From assembly GCA_039933015.1 (NCBI GenBank), contig JBDTOX010000163.1, forward strand, positions 17,797 to 81,796: a stretch of 64,000 nt of DNA, in the 5' to 3' direction. The notes below the pieces were generated by a model, which made no database searches, was not told the DNA's origin, and was given only the letters and a program-made list of their open reading frames with translations. The DNA is from JBDTOX01 sp039933015. Its GTDB lineage: Bacteria; Pseudomonadota; Gammaproteobacteria; Burkholderiales; Methylophilaceae. The translations under genes and the position numbers were made by a program. Shown here piece after piece: positions 36,784-46,333 of this stretch (position 1 is the stretch's first letter; each line of letters starts with the position of its first letter).

Positions 36784-38229
36784 CTAGAAGTTTAGCTGGC
36801 CGCGCAAGGTCAAAGCATCTTCATGATCGCTGCTTACCCCTGTAGCAACAGTGATAGGCTGATCGTAATTAGTACGGGTGTAGTTGAGCAAAAAGCGAAC
36901 ATTCGGGTTCAGGATCCACTTGATCCCGCCGGTATACGCCTGAGCCTTCGCATTGTCTGTAAGGCTGGTACCTGCACTTGCTTGCTTGATAGCTATGTCT
37001 GAAGCGTCAAACTCCGAGTAGCGTATGCCCAGCTCCCAGGCACCGTAAGCACCGGAACCAATCGCACCGGGATGCACAAACTCGTTCTTGGGCTTGATAG
37101 CGCCCCAGGCACCTTCTTTGTAGGTGTCGGCATAGCTTTCACCTGTCATCAACCACAGCGCTTCCACATACCAGGCATCTACATCGCCACTTACCTTGGA
37201 ATTAGCAGCAACATGTTTTGCATCGTAACTAGCTTTGGCGTATTCGCCTTGCAGCTTGAATGGACCATATGCAGCAGCAAGTTCAAGGGCACCCGTATCC
37301 TGCTGAACAGCCGCATCAGTTGTAGTTGCGCCAGCACCGCCAAGACGGGCACGGAAAATATTAGCAAGACCACGTGGCTCAGTACGGAAGCTTACGACGC
37401 TCGCTGGGGCAGCTGACGTTGCAGCTACTCCATATTCACCACTAAAGCCCGCTGCGCCAATATGCAACACAGCATCATTCCAACCGGCCATCTTGGCAAT
37501 GTTTGCGGCTACACGTCCACCTACAAACAAGTCATTGGTCTTGTTATCTGCTTCGGAGAAATCATTCTGGAACACATTAGCCTGATAGATTACGCCAGCA
37601 ACTGGTTCACCCCAGATCATGGCGCCCAGTTTCTCGTTTGGGGCCAGCTGATTAACGAAAGAACGCTCGGCAAAATCAATATTGTTCGAGCTGGTCATTT
37701 TTTCCAGGCCGAATGGTGTCTTATAACGACCAAACTTGAATTGCGCCTCTTTCCACCAACCCACGTTGAGCCAAGCCTGGTCTATCGTGTTGGTGTTAGA
37801 ACCCAGGAGGTTGGTCTGGATTTCGTAAGTGTAGTCGTTATAGAACTTGCCTTTAACGCCGATACGTGCGCGGCGGAATTCAAAATTGTCAGCAATATTA
37901 GAAGTGGCAGGATTACTGGATTCACTATAGCCGCTGAAATTGTGATAATCGAAGTGCGCGCGGCCTTCTACTGCCATACTGTGCTGGCCGTCTGCGCTTT
38001 CAAACATGATGCCGTCCTTGAACTTGGCCTTTATCTCGCTGCTTTTGCTTTGCTTTTCAACTTCACGGCCCTTCAACAGCTGAGCACCTTCTTCCTCGGT
38101 TAAAACACCTTTGGCAATCAGGGCCTGCAACAGATCGTCAGAACTGTCGGCCATAGCGTTCGCGCCGATGCCCATCAACAGAGCCCCAGATACCGCAGCC
38201 ATCACGCCGCGTAGTTTCATGCTTTTCAT
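36784..38229 (-). CDS. Phosphate-selective porin (OprP/OprO family)
   Basis: This outer-membrane porin probably admits phosphate. ATG 38229 (MKSMKLRGVMAAVSGALLMG) is preceded by GGGGAG and gives 481 residues with a signal peptide ending at NAMA. A short helical/coiled segment (DDLLQALIAKGVLTEEEGAQ) precedes the beta-barrel, which includes RRARIGVKGKFYNDYTYEIQ and WWKEAQFKFGRYKTPFGLEK, segments typical of the OprP/OprO family. The barrel ends in an aromatic residue (RGQLNF). A Pho box upstream supports induction by phosphate starvation, together with the pst operon 4 kb away. Confidence 0.88.
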   Translation of the reverse strand: MKSMKLRGVMAAVSGALLMGIGANAMADSSDDLLQALIAKGVLTEEEGAQLLKGREVEKQSKSSEIKAKFKDGIMFESADGQHSMAVEGRAHFDYHNFSGYSESSNPATSNIADNFEFRRARIGVKGKFYNDYTYEIQTNLLGSNTNTIDQAWLNVGWWKEAQFKFGRYKTPFGLEKMTSSNNIDFAERSFVNQLAPNEKLGAMIWGEPVAGVIYQANVFQNDFSEADNKTNDLFVGGRVAANIAKMAGWNDAVLHIGAAGFSGEYGVAATSAAPASVVSFRTEPRGLANIFRARLGGAGATTTDAAVQQDTGALELAAAYGPFKLQGEYAKASYDAKHVAANSKVSGDVDAWYVEALWLMTGESYADTYKEGAWGAIKPKNEFVHPGAIGSGAYGAWELGIRYSEFDASDIAIKQASAGTSLTDNAKAQAYTGGIKWILNPNVRFLLNYTRTNYDQPITVATGVSSDHEDALTLRGQLNF

Positions 38230-38305
38230 TACGTCACTCCCCGTTAAATAGATCAAAAAATTGGTCTGTTAAGTTTCAACACGGGAGCGATTTTGCGTAG
38301 GTAAT

Positions 38306-38323
38306 GTGACAAACTGATGACGG
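38306..38323 (-). promoter_or_regulatory. Pho box upstream of the porin
   Basis: On the minus strand CCGTCAT, a 4-base spacer (CAGT) and TTGTCAC form the two 7-base direct repeats of a PhoB box (consensus CTGTCAT-N4-CTGTCAC): 6 of 7 in each half. Ten bases on, CAAAAT is a poor but correctly placed -10. The box ends about 76 bases before the porin start. Confidence 0.75.
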
Positions 38324-38405
38324 GTGTATCTTTTTTGCGGCATTGTTGCGAAAATACAACAATCAACAATTATTGCTTGTAGCAAGATTGCAATTTACAC
38401 ATAGA

Positions 38406-38438
38406 AAAGGCTTCTCAATTAATTATTGAGAAGCCTTT
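38406..38438 (-). terminator. Terminator of the bactofilin gene
   Basis: AAAGGCTTCTCAAT (38406-38419) and its exact inverse complement (38425-38438) form a 14-base-pair stem with a 5-base loop. Read on the minus strand it is followed by TTCTAT. It lies 39 bases past the bactofilin stop and upstream of the porin. Confidence 0.75.
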
Positions 38439-38477
38439 GGGCTAGGCATGACGAACTACTGGGGAATCAGCTGCTCA

Positions 38478-39095
38478 TCAGGAAGCTGCTGCCTCATGCT
38501 TGGCAATGACATTGCGTAAGTTAGCACTGGGTTTACTATTATCGGAGGCCAGACCGGCAATATCCCCGGATAATTCGCCGCCCTCTTCGATCAAAATTTT
38601 GCCGTAACGGATTTTGCCGCTGACGCGACCGGAAGCATGAATAATCAACTGGCTGCGCGCTGTCAACTCACCATCAAACTGCCCATAGATCTCAGCGACA
38701 TCAATACCCACCTTGCCTGAGAAGGAACCATTGATAGCAATCTGAATGACACGGCTATCCATGGTGGCTTCGACACGCCCTTCTACTACCAACGTATCGC
38801 AATCCAGGATTTCGGCACCCTTGAGTTTCACATCAGGGCCGACTATCAAACGACTACCGGAAATGGCCTCTGCGTTAGGCACAGCATCAGGTGTAGCGTT
38901 AGACACTGCATTAGATTTGGGTTCTGTCACCGTTGCTGTGGTAGAAGTCGCCGATTCCATTGCGGCGAGATGCCCCGGTGTCACTGATGGCGAAACTGAT
39001 GGCGAAACTGATTTATTTATCGGACTGGTAGAAGATGGGTTGAGCGGACGGGCAGTATCGTTACCCCTATTAAAAAAACCTTGTTTATTGAGCAT
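38478..39095 (-). CDS. Bactofilin family cytoskeletal protein
   Basis: Bactofilins polymerise without nucleotide and shape cells or position enzymes. The 205-residue protein has a long Ser/Thr/Pro/Ala-rich N-terminal tail (about 15-80, with SPSVSPSVTP). A central bactofilin (DUF583) beta-helix domain (about 85-180) follows, with RLIVGPDVKLKGAEI, VVEGRVEATMDSRVIQIAIN, GSFSGKVGIDVAEIYGQFDG and ASGRVSGKIRYGKILIEEGG. A short C-terminal tail ends the protein. The tail repeat is encoded by a 12-base tandem repeat at 38983-39012. It is a single-gene unit. Confidence 0.9.
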   Translation of the reverse strand: MLNKQGFFNRGNDTARPLNPSSTSPINKSVSPSVSPSVTPGHLAAMESATSTTATVTEPKSNAVSNATPDAVPNAEAISGSRLIVGPDVKLKGAEILDCDTLVVEGRVEATMDSRVIQIAINGSFSGKVGIDVAEIYGQFDGELTARSQLIIHASGRVSGKIRYGKILIEEGGELSGDIAGLASDNSKPSANLRNVIAKHEAAAS

Positions 39096-39344
39096 GAGAG
39101 GCCTTTTATAAAATGATCAAGCACAAAAGAAAAAGGTATGCATGGTACACACCCCACTTCCTTGCTCTAAAGCAATGGTCATGCCGAATATAATTTATTC
39201 AATTATTTCAATAGGATAGTATATCTTTATTCTGAGAAACAATGCATCTGGCCAGTTGAACGTCGCATATGCACGACAGATATCGCAACCATCCTGTAGT
39301 CGATTGATTATATAGGAATTTTGTTGTCGCCTCTGCCCAACAAT

Positions 39345-39554
39345 TTAATTTGTCACTCCATAACCCGCGTTTGCTATCGCCGCCTTCAGTTGCTCCGGGG
39401 TGACTTGGCCAGGGTCATAGCTAACCTCGGCCTTGGCTTCAACATGCGACACCTCCGCTTTCACCACCCCTGGCAGAGCTAGTAAAACCTTGGTCACCGC
39501 GTTGGCACAACCGCCGCAGGTCATATCCGAGATAAAAAGCGTGATAGTGTGCAT
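39345..39554 (-). CDS. Heavy-metal-binding (CopZ-like) protein
   Basis: This 69-residue single-domain protein has the ferredoxin-like heavy-metal-associated fold. The metal site is CGGC in ISDMTCGGCANAVTKVL, and VEAKAEVSYDPGQVTPEQLK and IANAGYGV complete the HMA pattern. It is probably a copper chaperone, but no copper ATPase is nearby. It lies 30 bases after lysS on the same strand. The 249 bases upstream of its far side (39096-39344) are AT-rich and show no further gene. Confidence 0.88.
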   Translation of the reverse strand: MHTITLFISDMTCGGCANAVTKVLLALPGVVKAEVSHVEAKAEVSYDPGQVTPEQLKAAIANAGYGVTN

Positions 39555-39584
39555 TAGGATAACTCTCTAAATATTAAGGATAAA

Positions 39585-41114
39585 TCAAAATTCTGCACGC
39601 ATATGCGGAAATAGAATCACATCGCGGATACTGGGGCTGTCCGTGAGCAGCATGACCAAGCGATCGATACCAATGCCGCAACCGCCTGTTGGTGGCATCC
39701 CGTATTCCAGGGCACGAATGAAATCCGCGTCGTAATACATAGCTTCGTCATCGCCGGCTTCCTTCGCCGCCACCTGGGCCTGGAAGCGTGCAGCCTGGTC
39801 TTCCGCATCATTCAGCTCGGAGAATCCGTTGGCGATTTCACGGCCGGTAATAAACAACTCAAAACGCTCGGTAATTTCCGGATTGCTGTCTGAAGCGCGC
39901 GCCAGCGGTGACACCTCTACCGGGTAATCAATAATATAGGTGGGTTCCCATAACTGGGCTTCGGCAGTTTCTTCAAACAGTGCCAACTGCAAAGCCCCCA
40001 GACCAGCATGTTCAAAAGCATCGACACCAAACTTCTTCAGTTCTGCGCGCAGGAACATTGCGTCATTAAGCTGGCTTAGCTCATATTTCAGCGCATATTT
40101 TTGAATCGCACCGACTATGGTCAGACGCTGGAATGGCCGGCTTAAATCCAATGCCCGGCCTTGATACTCCAGAGTTGCAGTGCCGCGTGCCGCGATAGCC
40201 GCAGCACGTATGCAGTTTTCGGTAAAGTCCATCAGCCACTTGTAATCAGTGTAAGCGGCATAAAACTCCATCATGGTGAATTCAGGGTTATGTCGTACGC
40301 TAAGACCTTCATTGCGGAAATTGCGATTAATTTCAAACACACGCTCGAAACCACCTACCACCAGACGCTTCAAATAAAGTTCAGGCGCAATACGCAACAC
40401 CATCTGCATATCCAGTGCGTTGTGATGCGTAGTGAATGGCTTGGCCGAGGCACCGCCAGGAATCGGGTGCAGCATCGGCGTTTCGACTTCGAGGAATTCG
40501 TTATCCAGCATAAAGCTGCGTATCGCCGCAACGATCTTGCTGCGATCAATAAAGGTCTGGCGTGTTTCTTCTGTAACAATCAAATCTACATAACGCTGAC
40601 GGTACTTGGTTTCCTGATCAGCCAGGCCGTGAAACTTTTCAGGTAACGGACGCAGCGATTTGGTCAGCAGGCGTAACTGATTCACCTTGACTGAGAGCTC
40701 GCCGGTCTTGGTCTTGAACAGCACCCCTTCTGCAGCCACGATGTCGCCCAAATCCCATTTCTTGAAAGCGTCGTATATAGCTTCGCCGATATTGTCTTTA
40801 GCGATAAATAACTGAATACGGCCACTTTTATCCTGCACTGTGGCAAAGCTGGCTTTGCCCATGACACGCTTCAGCATCATGCGCCCGGCGATGCTCACCT
40901 TGATCGCCTGAGCTTCTAAAGTCTCATTCTCATGTTCTCCATGGGTAGCATGCAGCAGAGCAGAGTGATGGCCCGGCTTGAAATCATTGGGGAAGGCCAC
41001 ACCTTGCGCACGCATGGCTTTCAGCTTCTCGCGACGCTCGGCCATGACATGGTTCTCGTCCTGCGCCGGTTTATGCTCAGCCAGATTTTCAGATGGATTT
41101 TGCGACTCGCTCAC
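39585..41114 (-). CDS. lysS: Lysyl-tRNA synthetase (class II)
   Basis: LysS charges tRNA-Lys. The 509-residue protein has the N-terminal OB-fold anticodon-binding domain ([20 protein letters not shown]) and the class II catalytic domain. Its motif 2 is [20 protein letters not shown] and motif 3 is [33 protein letters not shown] is conserved. It starts 2 bases after the prfB stop, the widespread prfB-lysS pair. Confidence 0.97.
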   Translation of the reverse strand: MSESQNPSENLAEHKPAQDENHVMAERREKLKAMRAQGVAFPNDFKPGHHSALLHATHGEHENETLEAQAIKVSIAGRMMLKRVMGKASFATVQDKSGRIQLFIAKDNIGEAIYDAFKKWDLGDIVAAEGVLFKTKTGELSVKVNQLRLLTKSLRPLPEKFHGLADQETKYRQRYVDLIVTEETRQTFIDRSKIVAAIRSFMLDNEFLEVETPMLHPIPGGASAKPFTTHHNALDMQMVLRIAPELYLKRLVVGGFERVFEINRNFRNEGLSVRHNPEFTMMEFYAAYTDYKWLMDFTENCIRAAAIAARGTATLEYQGRALDLSRPFQRLTIVGAIQKYALKYELSQLNDAMFLRAELKKFGVDAFEHAGLGALQLALFEETAEAQLWEPTYIIDYPVEVSPLARASDSNPEITERFELFITGREIANGFSELNDAEDQAARFQAQVAAKEAGDDEAMYYDADFIRALEYGMPPTGGCGIGIDRLVMLLTDSPSIRDVILFPHMRAEF

Positions 41115-41116
41115 GA

Positions 41117-42221
41117 CTACACTCCCTGCTTCAAACTCTCGGATATAAATGGATCAAGGTCGCCATCGAGCACGCCTTGCGTATTGCCAATTTCCACGTT
41201 GGTGCGCAGGTCTTTAATGCGAGACTGATCGAGCACATAGCTGCGAATCTGATGCCCCCAGCCGATATCAGTCTTGGAATCCTCTATGGCCTGCTTTTCT
41301 TCATTGCGCTTGCGCAATTCCAGCGCATACAACTGGGCTTTCAGCATGGCCATGGCTTCGGCTCTATTACGATGCTGCGAGCGATCATTCTGACACTGTA
41401 CGACGGTATTGGTCGGCAAGTGGGTAATACGCACGGCAGAATCCGTCTTATTGATGTGCTGGCCACCGGCGCCCGAAGCGCGGTAGGTATCAATACGCAG
41501 ATCAGCCGGATTGATATCGACTTCAATAGAATCATCGACCTCTGGGAATATCGAAACACTGGCAAACGAAGTATGACGGCGGTTACCAGAATCGAATGGT
41601 GATTTGCGCACCAGGCGATGCACGCCACTTTCCGTACGCAAATAACCATAGGCATAATCGCCGGAAATCTTGAGGGAAGCGCTCTTGAGGCCGGCTACAT
41701 CACCTTCGGATTCTTCCAGCACCTCCACCTTGAAGCCACGACGCTCGCAGTAGCGCAAATACATACGGAATAACATGGAAGCCCAGTCCTGCGCCTCCGT
41801 GCCGCCTGAACCCGACTGGATATCGATAAAACAGTTGTTAGGGTCCATGGGGTTGGCAAACATGCGGCGAAACTCCATCTCCGCCACGCGCTGTTCCAGC
41901 TGCACACTATCTTGCTGGATGCCAAGCAAAGTAGCATCGTCGTTTTCTTCCCGCGCCATATCAAACAACTCACGGCTATCGCGCAGGCCGTTATCCACCT
42001 GGGACAGGGATTGCACGATAAACTCCAGCTCGCGCTTCTCCTTGCCTAGCTTCTGCGAGCGTTCGTTGTCATTCCAGATCGCCGGATCTTCAAGAAGCTG
42101 ACTGACTTCATCCAGCCGCTGCTGCTTGGTTTCAAAGTCAAAGATACCCCCGTAGGGCATTATTGCGTTCGTATAAATCGTGCAGGCGATTGGCGATAAT
42201 ATTGAGTTGTTCGGCTTCCAT
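41117..42221 (-). CDS. prfB: Peptide chain release factor 2, with programmed +1 frameshift
   Basis: RF2 ends translation at UGA and UAA. The gene is read as 42221-42141 (27 codons, start [20 protein letters not shown]) and, after a +1 shift, 42139-41117 (340 residues), 367 in all. The shift site is GGG TAT CTT TGA C, with in-frame UGA at 42140-42138 and a Shine-Dalgarno-like GGGGG just upstream. It is almost identical to the E. coli site and gives autoregulation by RF2 level. The stop-recognition tripeptide SPF ([11 protein letters not shown]) and the catalytic GGQ ([15 protein letters not shown]) are present. lysS follows. Confidence 0.96.
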
Positions 42222-42355
42222 CAGGGCTGGAGTTCCATCAAGGCATAATGCAAAGGTCACAATTATACAGTAAAGTAATTGTTACTCGTGGCGCTCTGCC
42301 GTCTTCAATGGCGGCAATCAAGGTATTGCAGCAAATAATACCGCTCCTGCCGGCC

Positions 42356-42389
42356 TCGTCACAAAAATGTCATAATCCATAGCTATCAT
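42356..42389 (+). promoter_or_regulatory. Pho box and promoter of the pst operon
   Basis: TCGTCAC (42356-42362), spacer AAAA, and ATGTCAT (42367-42373) form a PhoB box. Exactly 10 bases later TATCAT (42384-42389) is a good -10. The arrangement is that of PhoB-activated promoters, in which the box replaces the -35. It lies about 62 bases before the pstS start. Confidence 0.85.
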
Positions 42390-42450
42390 GTAACAAGTTC
42401 TACCAGTCGGATAATTCCGACATAACCTTGCTGAACTTCAGGAGAATTAC

Positions 42451-43494
42451 ATGCAAATTTTAAATCGCGCGCTGATAGGCACACTAGCTGCCATCAGCCT
42501 GACGCTGGCTTCCAGCGCTTATGCTGCTGATATTACCGGCGCCGGCGCTACTTTTCCTTATCCCATTTACGCCAAATGGGCTGATGCTTACAACAAAACA
42601 ACCGGTACCAAGCTTAACTATCAGTCCATCGGCTCTGGCGGCGGCATCAAACAGATCCAGAACAAAACTGTCGATTTCGGCGCGTCTGACAAACCACTAA
42701 AACCGGAAGAACTGGAAAAAAGCGGTCTGATGCAATTCCCAACCGTGGTGGGTGGTATTGTTCCTGTAGTCAATATCCCCGGGCTTGGTAATGGCGAGTT
42801 GCGTCTGAGCGGTGAAGTACTGGCCAATATTTTCTTGAAAAAAATCACCAAATGGAATGACGCTTCGATCAAGAGCCTGAATCCTAGCGTTGCATTGCCG
42901 GACGCCACCATTACCGTGGTACATCGCTCCGATGGCTCTGGTACTACCTTCGTGTTCGCCAATTACCTGTCCAAAGTCAGCAAAGAGTGGAATGACAAAG
43001 TCGGCGCCGACACTTCTGTTGCATGGCCAACCGGCATAGGCGGCAAGGGCAATGAGGGCGTTGCATCCTACGCCCAGCGCATCAAGTATTCAATTGGCTA
43101 TGTCGAATACGCCTATGCCAAACAAAATGGCCTGCCATATGTGACCATGCAAAACCGTGAAGGCGAATTTGTTAAGCCCAGCATCGACAGCTTCCAGTCC
43201 GCCGCACAGTATGCAGAATGGGAAAAAGCACCTGGCTTCTATGAAATCCTGACCAACGAGCCAGGCAAGGCAACATGGCCGATTGCGGGCGCAACCTTTA
43301 TCCTGATGCATAAAATGCAGGATAAGCCTGCAAATGCGCAAGAAGTATTGAAGTTTTTTGACTGGGGCTATAAGAACGGCGGCAAGATGGCCAAATCTCT
43401 GGACTATGTACCGATGCCAGACAGCGTCATCAAGCTGATCGAAGCTCACTGGAAAAACAATATCAAGAGCAAAGGCGGTGCAGTTTGGCAATAA
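42451..43494 (+). CDS. pstS: Phosphate ABC transporter, periplasmic binding protein PstS
   Basis: PstS captures phosphate in the periplasm. The 347-residue protein has a Sec signal peptide (cleavage after SSAYA) and no lipobox. Phosphate-binding segments include ITGAGATFPYPIYAKWADAY, SIGSGGGIKQIQNKTVDFGA, HRSDGSGTTFVFANYLSKVS and GKGNEGVASY. AGGAGAATTAC precedes the start. It is the first gene of pstSCAB and is followed by a strong hairpin. Confidence 0.96.
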   Translation: MQILNRALIGTLAAISLTLASSAYAADITGAGATFPYPIYAKWADAYNKTTGTKLNYQSIGSGGGIKQIQNKTVDFGASDKPLKPEELEKSGLMQFPTVVGGIVPVVNIPGLGNGELRLSGEVLANIFLKKITKWNDASIKSLNPSVALPDATITVVHRSDGSGTTFVFANYLSKVSKEWNDKVGADTSVAWPTGIGGKGNEGVASYAQRIKYSIGYVEYAYAKQNGLPYVTMQNREGEFVKPSIDSFQSAAQYAEWEKAPGFYEILTNEPGKATWPIAGATFILMHKMQDKPANAQEVLKFFDWGYKNGGKMAKSLDYVPMPDSVIKLIEAHWKNNIKSKGGAVWQ

Positions 43495-43543
43495 TGGCAT
43501 GATGCAAAAATAAGCATGTACTCTTATAATCACGCCATATCTG

Positions 43544-43584
43544 AAAAACTGCAGAGGAGGGAGATCCCTTCTCTGCAGTTTTTT
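43544..43584 (+). terminator. Hairpin between pstS and pstC (partial terminator or mRNA-stabilising stem)
   Basis: A near-perfect stem of about 19 base pairs (arms 43544-43562 and 43565-43583, one G-T wobble) with a tiny loop is followed by the T-run TTTTTT. It has all signs of an intrinsic terminator but lies inside the operon, 49 bases after pstS. It probably lets much more PstS than PstCAB be made. Confidence 0.8.
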
Positions 43585-43616
43585 CTGCGCAACCTCACTC
43601 AAAAGAGTCCGACTTA

Positions 43617-44573
43617 ATGCTAATGGCAGGCCGAAAAAAGAACATCGGGGCATTTCTAGACAAAGTATTTCATAACACTACTTTGCTGTTTGCGTTATTA
43701 GTTTTTAGCATCATGCTCGGCATCTTGATTACGCTTTTCGTATCAAGCTTACCGGCGCTGAAGCAGTTTGGCCCTGGCTTTTTTACCAGTGACGCATGGA
43801 ACCCGGTCACTATAGATTTCGGCGGCCTGGTACCAATTTACGGTACTATCGTCACCTCACTTATCGCCATGTTGATTGGCATTCCCGTCAGTTTTGGTAT
43901 TGCCATGTTTATTACCGAATTGGCGCCGACATGGCTAAAACGTCCGCTGGGCGTTGCCATTGAGCTACTGGCCGGTATCCCCAGCATCATTTACGGCATG
44001 TGGGGCCTGTTTGTATTTGCCCCTTTTTTCGCCGACCATATCCAGCCGTGGATCAACGATAACTTGGGCGCTATACCTTGGATTGGCGTTATTTTCCAGG
44101 GGCCAGCCATGGGGATCGGCATGCTGACAGCAGGCATTATTCTGGCTGTCATGGTAATCCCCTTCACCTCATCAGTAATGCGCGATGTATTTGAAATTGT
44201 ACCGCCCATGCTGAAAGAGTCTGCCTATGGGCTTGGCGCTACCACTTGGGAAGTAGTCAGGAATATCGTATTGCCTTACACCAGAGTAGGTGTAGTAGGC
44301 GGCATCATGCTGGGCCTGGGACGGGCACTGGGTGAAACCATGGCAGTTACCTTTGTCATCGGCAACGCGCATGAACTTTCAGCCTCGCTGCTAATGCCGG
44401 GCAATACAATTTCGTCAGCCCTGGCGAATGAATTCACTGAAGCAGTTGGCGATGTGTATACCTCCGCGCTCATCACATTGGGCCTGACACTGTTCGTTAT
44501 CACCTTTATCGTATTATCAATCGCAAAACTGCTTCTCATTAAACTCTCTGCGCGCGAAGGCAAACAGTCATGA
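43617..44573 (+). CDS. pstC: Phosphate ABC transporter permease PstC
   Basis: PstC is one of two inner-membrane channel subunits of the phosphate importer. The 318-residue protein has about six membrane helices ([20 protein letters not shown] and others). The permease coupling loop region reads [20 protein letters not shown], with [20 protein letters not shown] nearby. ATG 43623 is an alternative start two codons downstream. The stop overlaps the pstA start by 4 bases. Confidence 0.95.
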   Translation: MLMAGRKKNIGAFLDKVFHNTTLLFALLVFSIMLGILITLFVSSLPALKQFGPGFFTSDAWNPVTIDFGGLVPIYGTIVTSLIAMLIGIPVSFGIAMFITELAPTWLKRPLGVAIELLAGIPSIIYGMWGLFVFAPFFADHIQPWINDNLGAIPWIGVIFQGPAMGIGMLTAGIILAVMVIPFTSSVMRDVFEIVPPMLKESAYGLGATTWEVVRNIVLPYTRVGVVGGIMLGLGRALGETMAVTFVIGNAHELSASLLMPGNTISSALANEFTEAVGDVYTSALITLGLTLFVITFIVLSIAKLLLIKLSAREGKQS

Positions 44574-45427
44574 GCAATTTTGACAGCCAGCGTTACCTCA
44601 TGCGTCGTGTAACAAATGCGCTAGTACTCACCATTTCGGTACTGACAGTGGCTTTTGCCTTAGTCTTTCTGTTCTGGATATTGTGGACGTTATTCAGTCG
44701 TGGACTGAGTTACCTGAGTCCGAGCGTTTTCAGCGAGATGACACCCCCACCAGGCAATGCTGGCGGACTGCTTAATGCCATTGTCGGCAGCCTTTACATG
44801 GTCCTGGTTGCTACCTTCATTGGTACGCCGGTTGGCGTGCTAGCCGGTACTTATCTTGCCGAATTTGGACGTACAGGCTGGCTCGCCCCAGCAACACGCT
44901 TCATTAACGACATCCTGCTTTCTGCACCATCTATTGTCATAGGCTTGTTTGTCTATGAGGTTGTCGTACACCGGGTTGGGCATTTTTCCGGCTGGGCAGG
45001 CGCTCTGGCATTGGCGCTGATTGTCATTCCAGTAGTTGTACGTACGACCGAAAACATGTTGCAGCTAGTGCCCCATAATTTACGCGAGGCGGCAGCGGCG
45101 CTTGGCGCACCTCACTGGAAAGTAGTCATGATGATAGTCTACCGTGCCGCCAAAGCCGGCATGTTGACTGGCATGCTATTAGCAATTGCCCGGATTAGCG
45201 GCGAAACAGCCCCACTACTCTTTACCGCATTGAACAACCAGTTCTGGAGCACCGATCTCAATGGACCCATGTCCAGCCTCTCCGTCGTGATATTCCAATT
45301 TGCCATGAGCCCCTATGAAGACTGGCAGCACCTTGCTTGGGCAGGGGCACTACTGATTACTCTATTTGTGCTTGGCCTGAACATCCTGGCACGCTCCCTC
45401 TTCCGCCGCGGCCCAGCCTCGAGCTAA
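44570..45427 (+). CDS. pstA: Phosphate ABC transporter permease PstA
   Basis: PstA is the second membrane channel subunit. The 285-residue protein has about six helices, including [20 protein letters not shown] and [20 protein letters not shown]. The coupling motif region is [20 protein letters not shown], followed by [19 protein letters not shown], typical of PstA. It overlaps pstC by 4 bases and precedes pstB by 12. Confidence 0.95.
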   Translation: MSNFDSQRYLMRRVTNALVLTISVLTVAFALVFLFWILWTLFSRGLSYLSPSVFSEMTPPPGNAGGLLNAIVGSLYMVLVATFIGTPVGVLAGTYLAEFGRTGWLAPATRFINDILLSAPSIVIGLFVYEVVVHRVGHFSGWAGALALALIVIPVVVRTTENMLQLVPHNLREAAAALGAPHWKVVMMIVYRAAKAGMLTGMLLAIARISGETAPLLFTALNNQFWSTDLNGPMSSLSVVIFQFAMSPYEDWQHLAWAGALLITLFVLGLNILARSLFRRGPASS

Positions 45428-45439
45428 ACAGGACTTATC

Positions 45440-46210
45440 ATGACCGTAGAATCTTTTACTCCCAAAATCGCCGCTAAAAACCTTAATTTCTACTACGGCA
45501 GTTTTCAAGCGCTAAAAAATATCAATTTAAGCATCCCCAGCGGCAAGGTCACTGCTTTTATTGGTCCTTCCGGCTGTGGCAAATCCACCTTGCTTCGTAC
45601 CTTTAACCGCATGTACGAGCTATATCCTAAACTGCGTGCCGAGGGCGAAATCATGCTCGACGGCAAAAGCATTTTCGATACCGAACAGGATCTTAATCTG
45701 CTACGCGCCAAGATTGGCATGGTATTCCAGAAGCCGACGCCATTCCCAATGTCGATCTATGACAACATTGCTTTTGGCATCAAGCTATATGAGCGCCTTT
45801 CCAAGGTTAAGCTGGATGAGCGCGTGGAATGGGCTTTAAAGAAAGCCGCCTTATGGAATGAAGTCAAAGATAAACTAGGGCAGAATGGCGCAAGCCTTTC
45901 TGGAGGCCAACAACAACGTCTATGCATTGCTCGCTGCATTGCCGTTAAACCTGACGTGCTACTCCTGGACGAGCCCTGTTCTGCATTAGACCCGATTTCT
46001 ACAGCCCGTATCGAGGAATTGATTAACGAGCTAAAGTCTGAATACACCATAGTCATAGTGACTCACAACATGCAACAGGCTGCCCGGGTATCCGACTCCA
46101 CAGCTTATATGTATCTTGGAGAGCTGATTGAACATGATGATACTGACATAATTTTCACCCGCCCCTCCCGTAAAGAAACAGAAGATTACATTACTGGCAA
46201 ATTTGGCTAA
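45440..46210 (+). CDS. pstB: Phosphate ABC transporter ATPase PstB
   Basis: PstB powers phosphate import. The 256-residue protein contains Walker [10 protein letters not shown], the Q-loop ([20 protein letters not shown]), the ABC signature [14 protein letters not shown] and Walker [16 protein letters not shown], with the switch histidine in [15 protein letters not shown]. It is the last gene of the operon; phoU, phoB and phoR do not follow here. Confidence 0.97.
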   Translation: MTVESFTPKIAAKNLNFYYGSFQALKNINLSIPSGKVTAFIGPSGCGKSTLLRTFNRMYELYPKLRAEGEIMLDGKSIFDTEQDLNLLRAKIGMVFQKPTPFPMSIYDNIAFGIKLYERLSKVKLDERVEWALKKAALWNEVKDKLGQNGASLSGGQQQRLCIARCIAVKPDVLLLDEPCSALDPISTARIEELINELKSEYTIVIVTHNMQQAARVSDSTAYMYLGELIEHDDTDIIFTRPSRKETEDYITGKFG

Positions 46211-46253
46211 TTGAGGCCTGGTTAGCCAGCCTGGATAAATGAATGCTGGTTAT

Positions 46254-46288
46254 AAAAATCCTCTAAAGAATCTTTAGGGGATTTTTTT
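46254..46288 (+). terminator. Terminator of the pst operon
   Basis: AATCCTCTAAAG (46257-46268) pairs with CTTTAGGGGATT (46272-46283) through 12 base pairs, with one G-T wobble and a 3-base loop. A run of seven T follows (46282-46288). It lies 44 bases past pstB. Confidence 0.88.
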
Positions 46289-46333
46289 GCTTAAACCTTT
46301 TGCACTGACAGAATGACGAATGTGCCCAGTTAT

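Noticed and set aside
38983..39012. Short tandem repeat considered as a CRISPR fragment
   Set aside because: The 12-base copies are contiguous without spacers and lie in frame within the bactofilin coding sequence.
42117..42160. prfB starting at ATG 42160 in the shifted frame
   Set aside because: The residues before the frameshift point (PYGGIF) do not match RF2, while the other frame gives a proper RF2 N-terminus leading into the CTT TGA C site.
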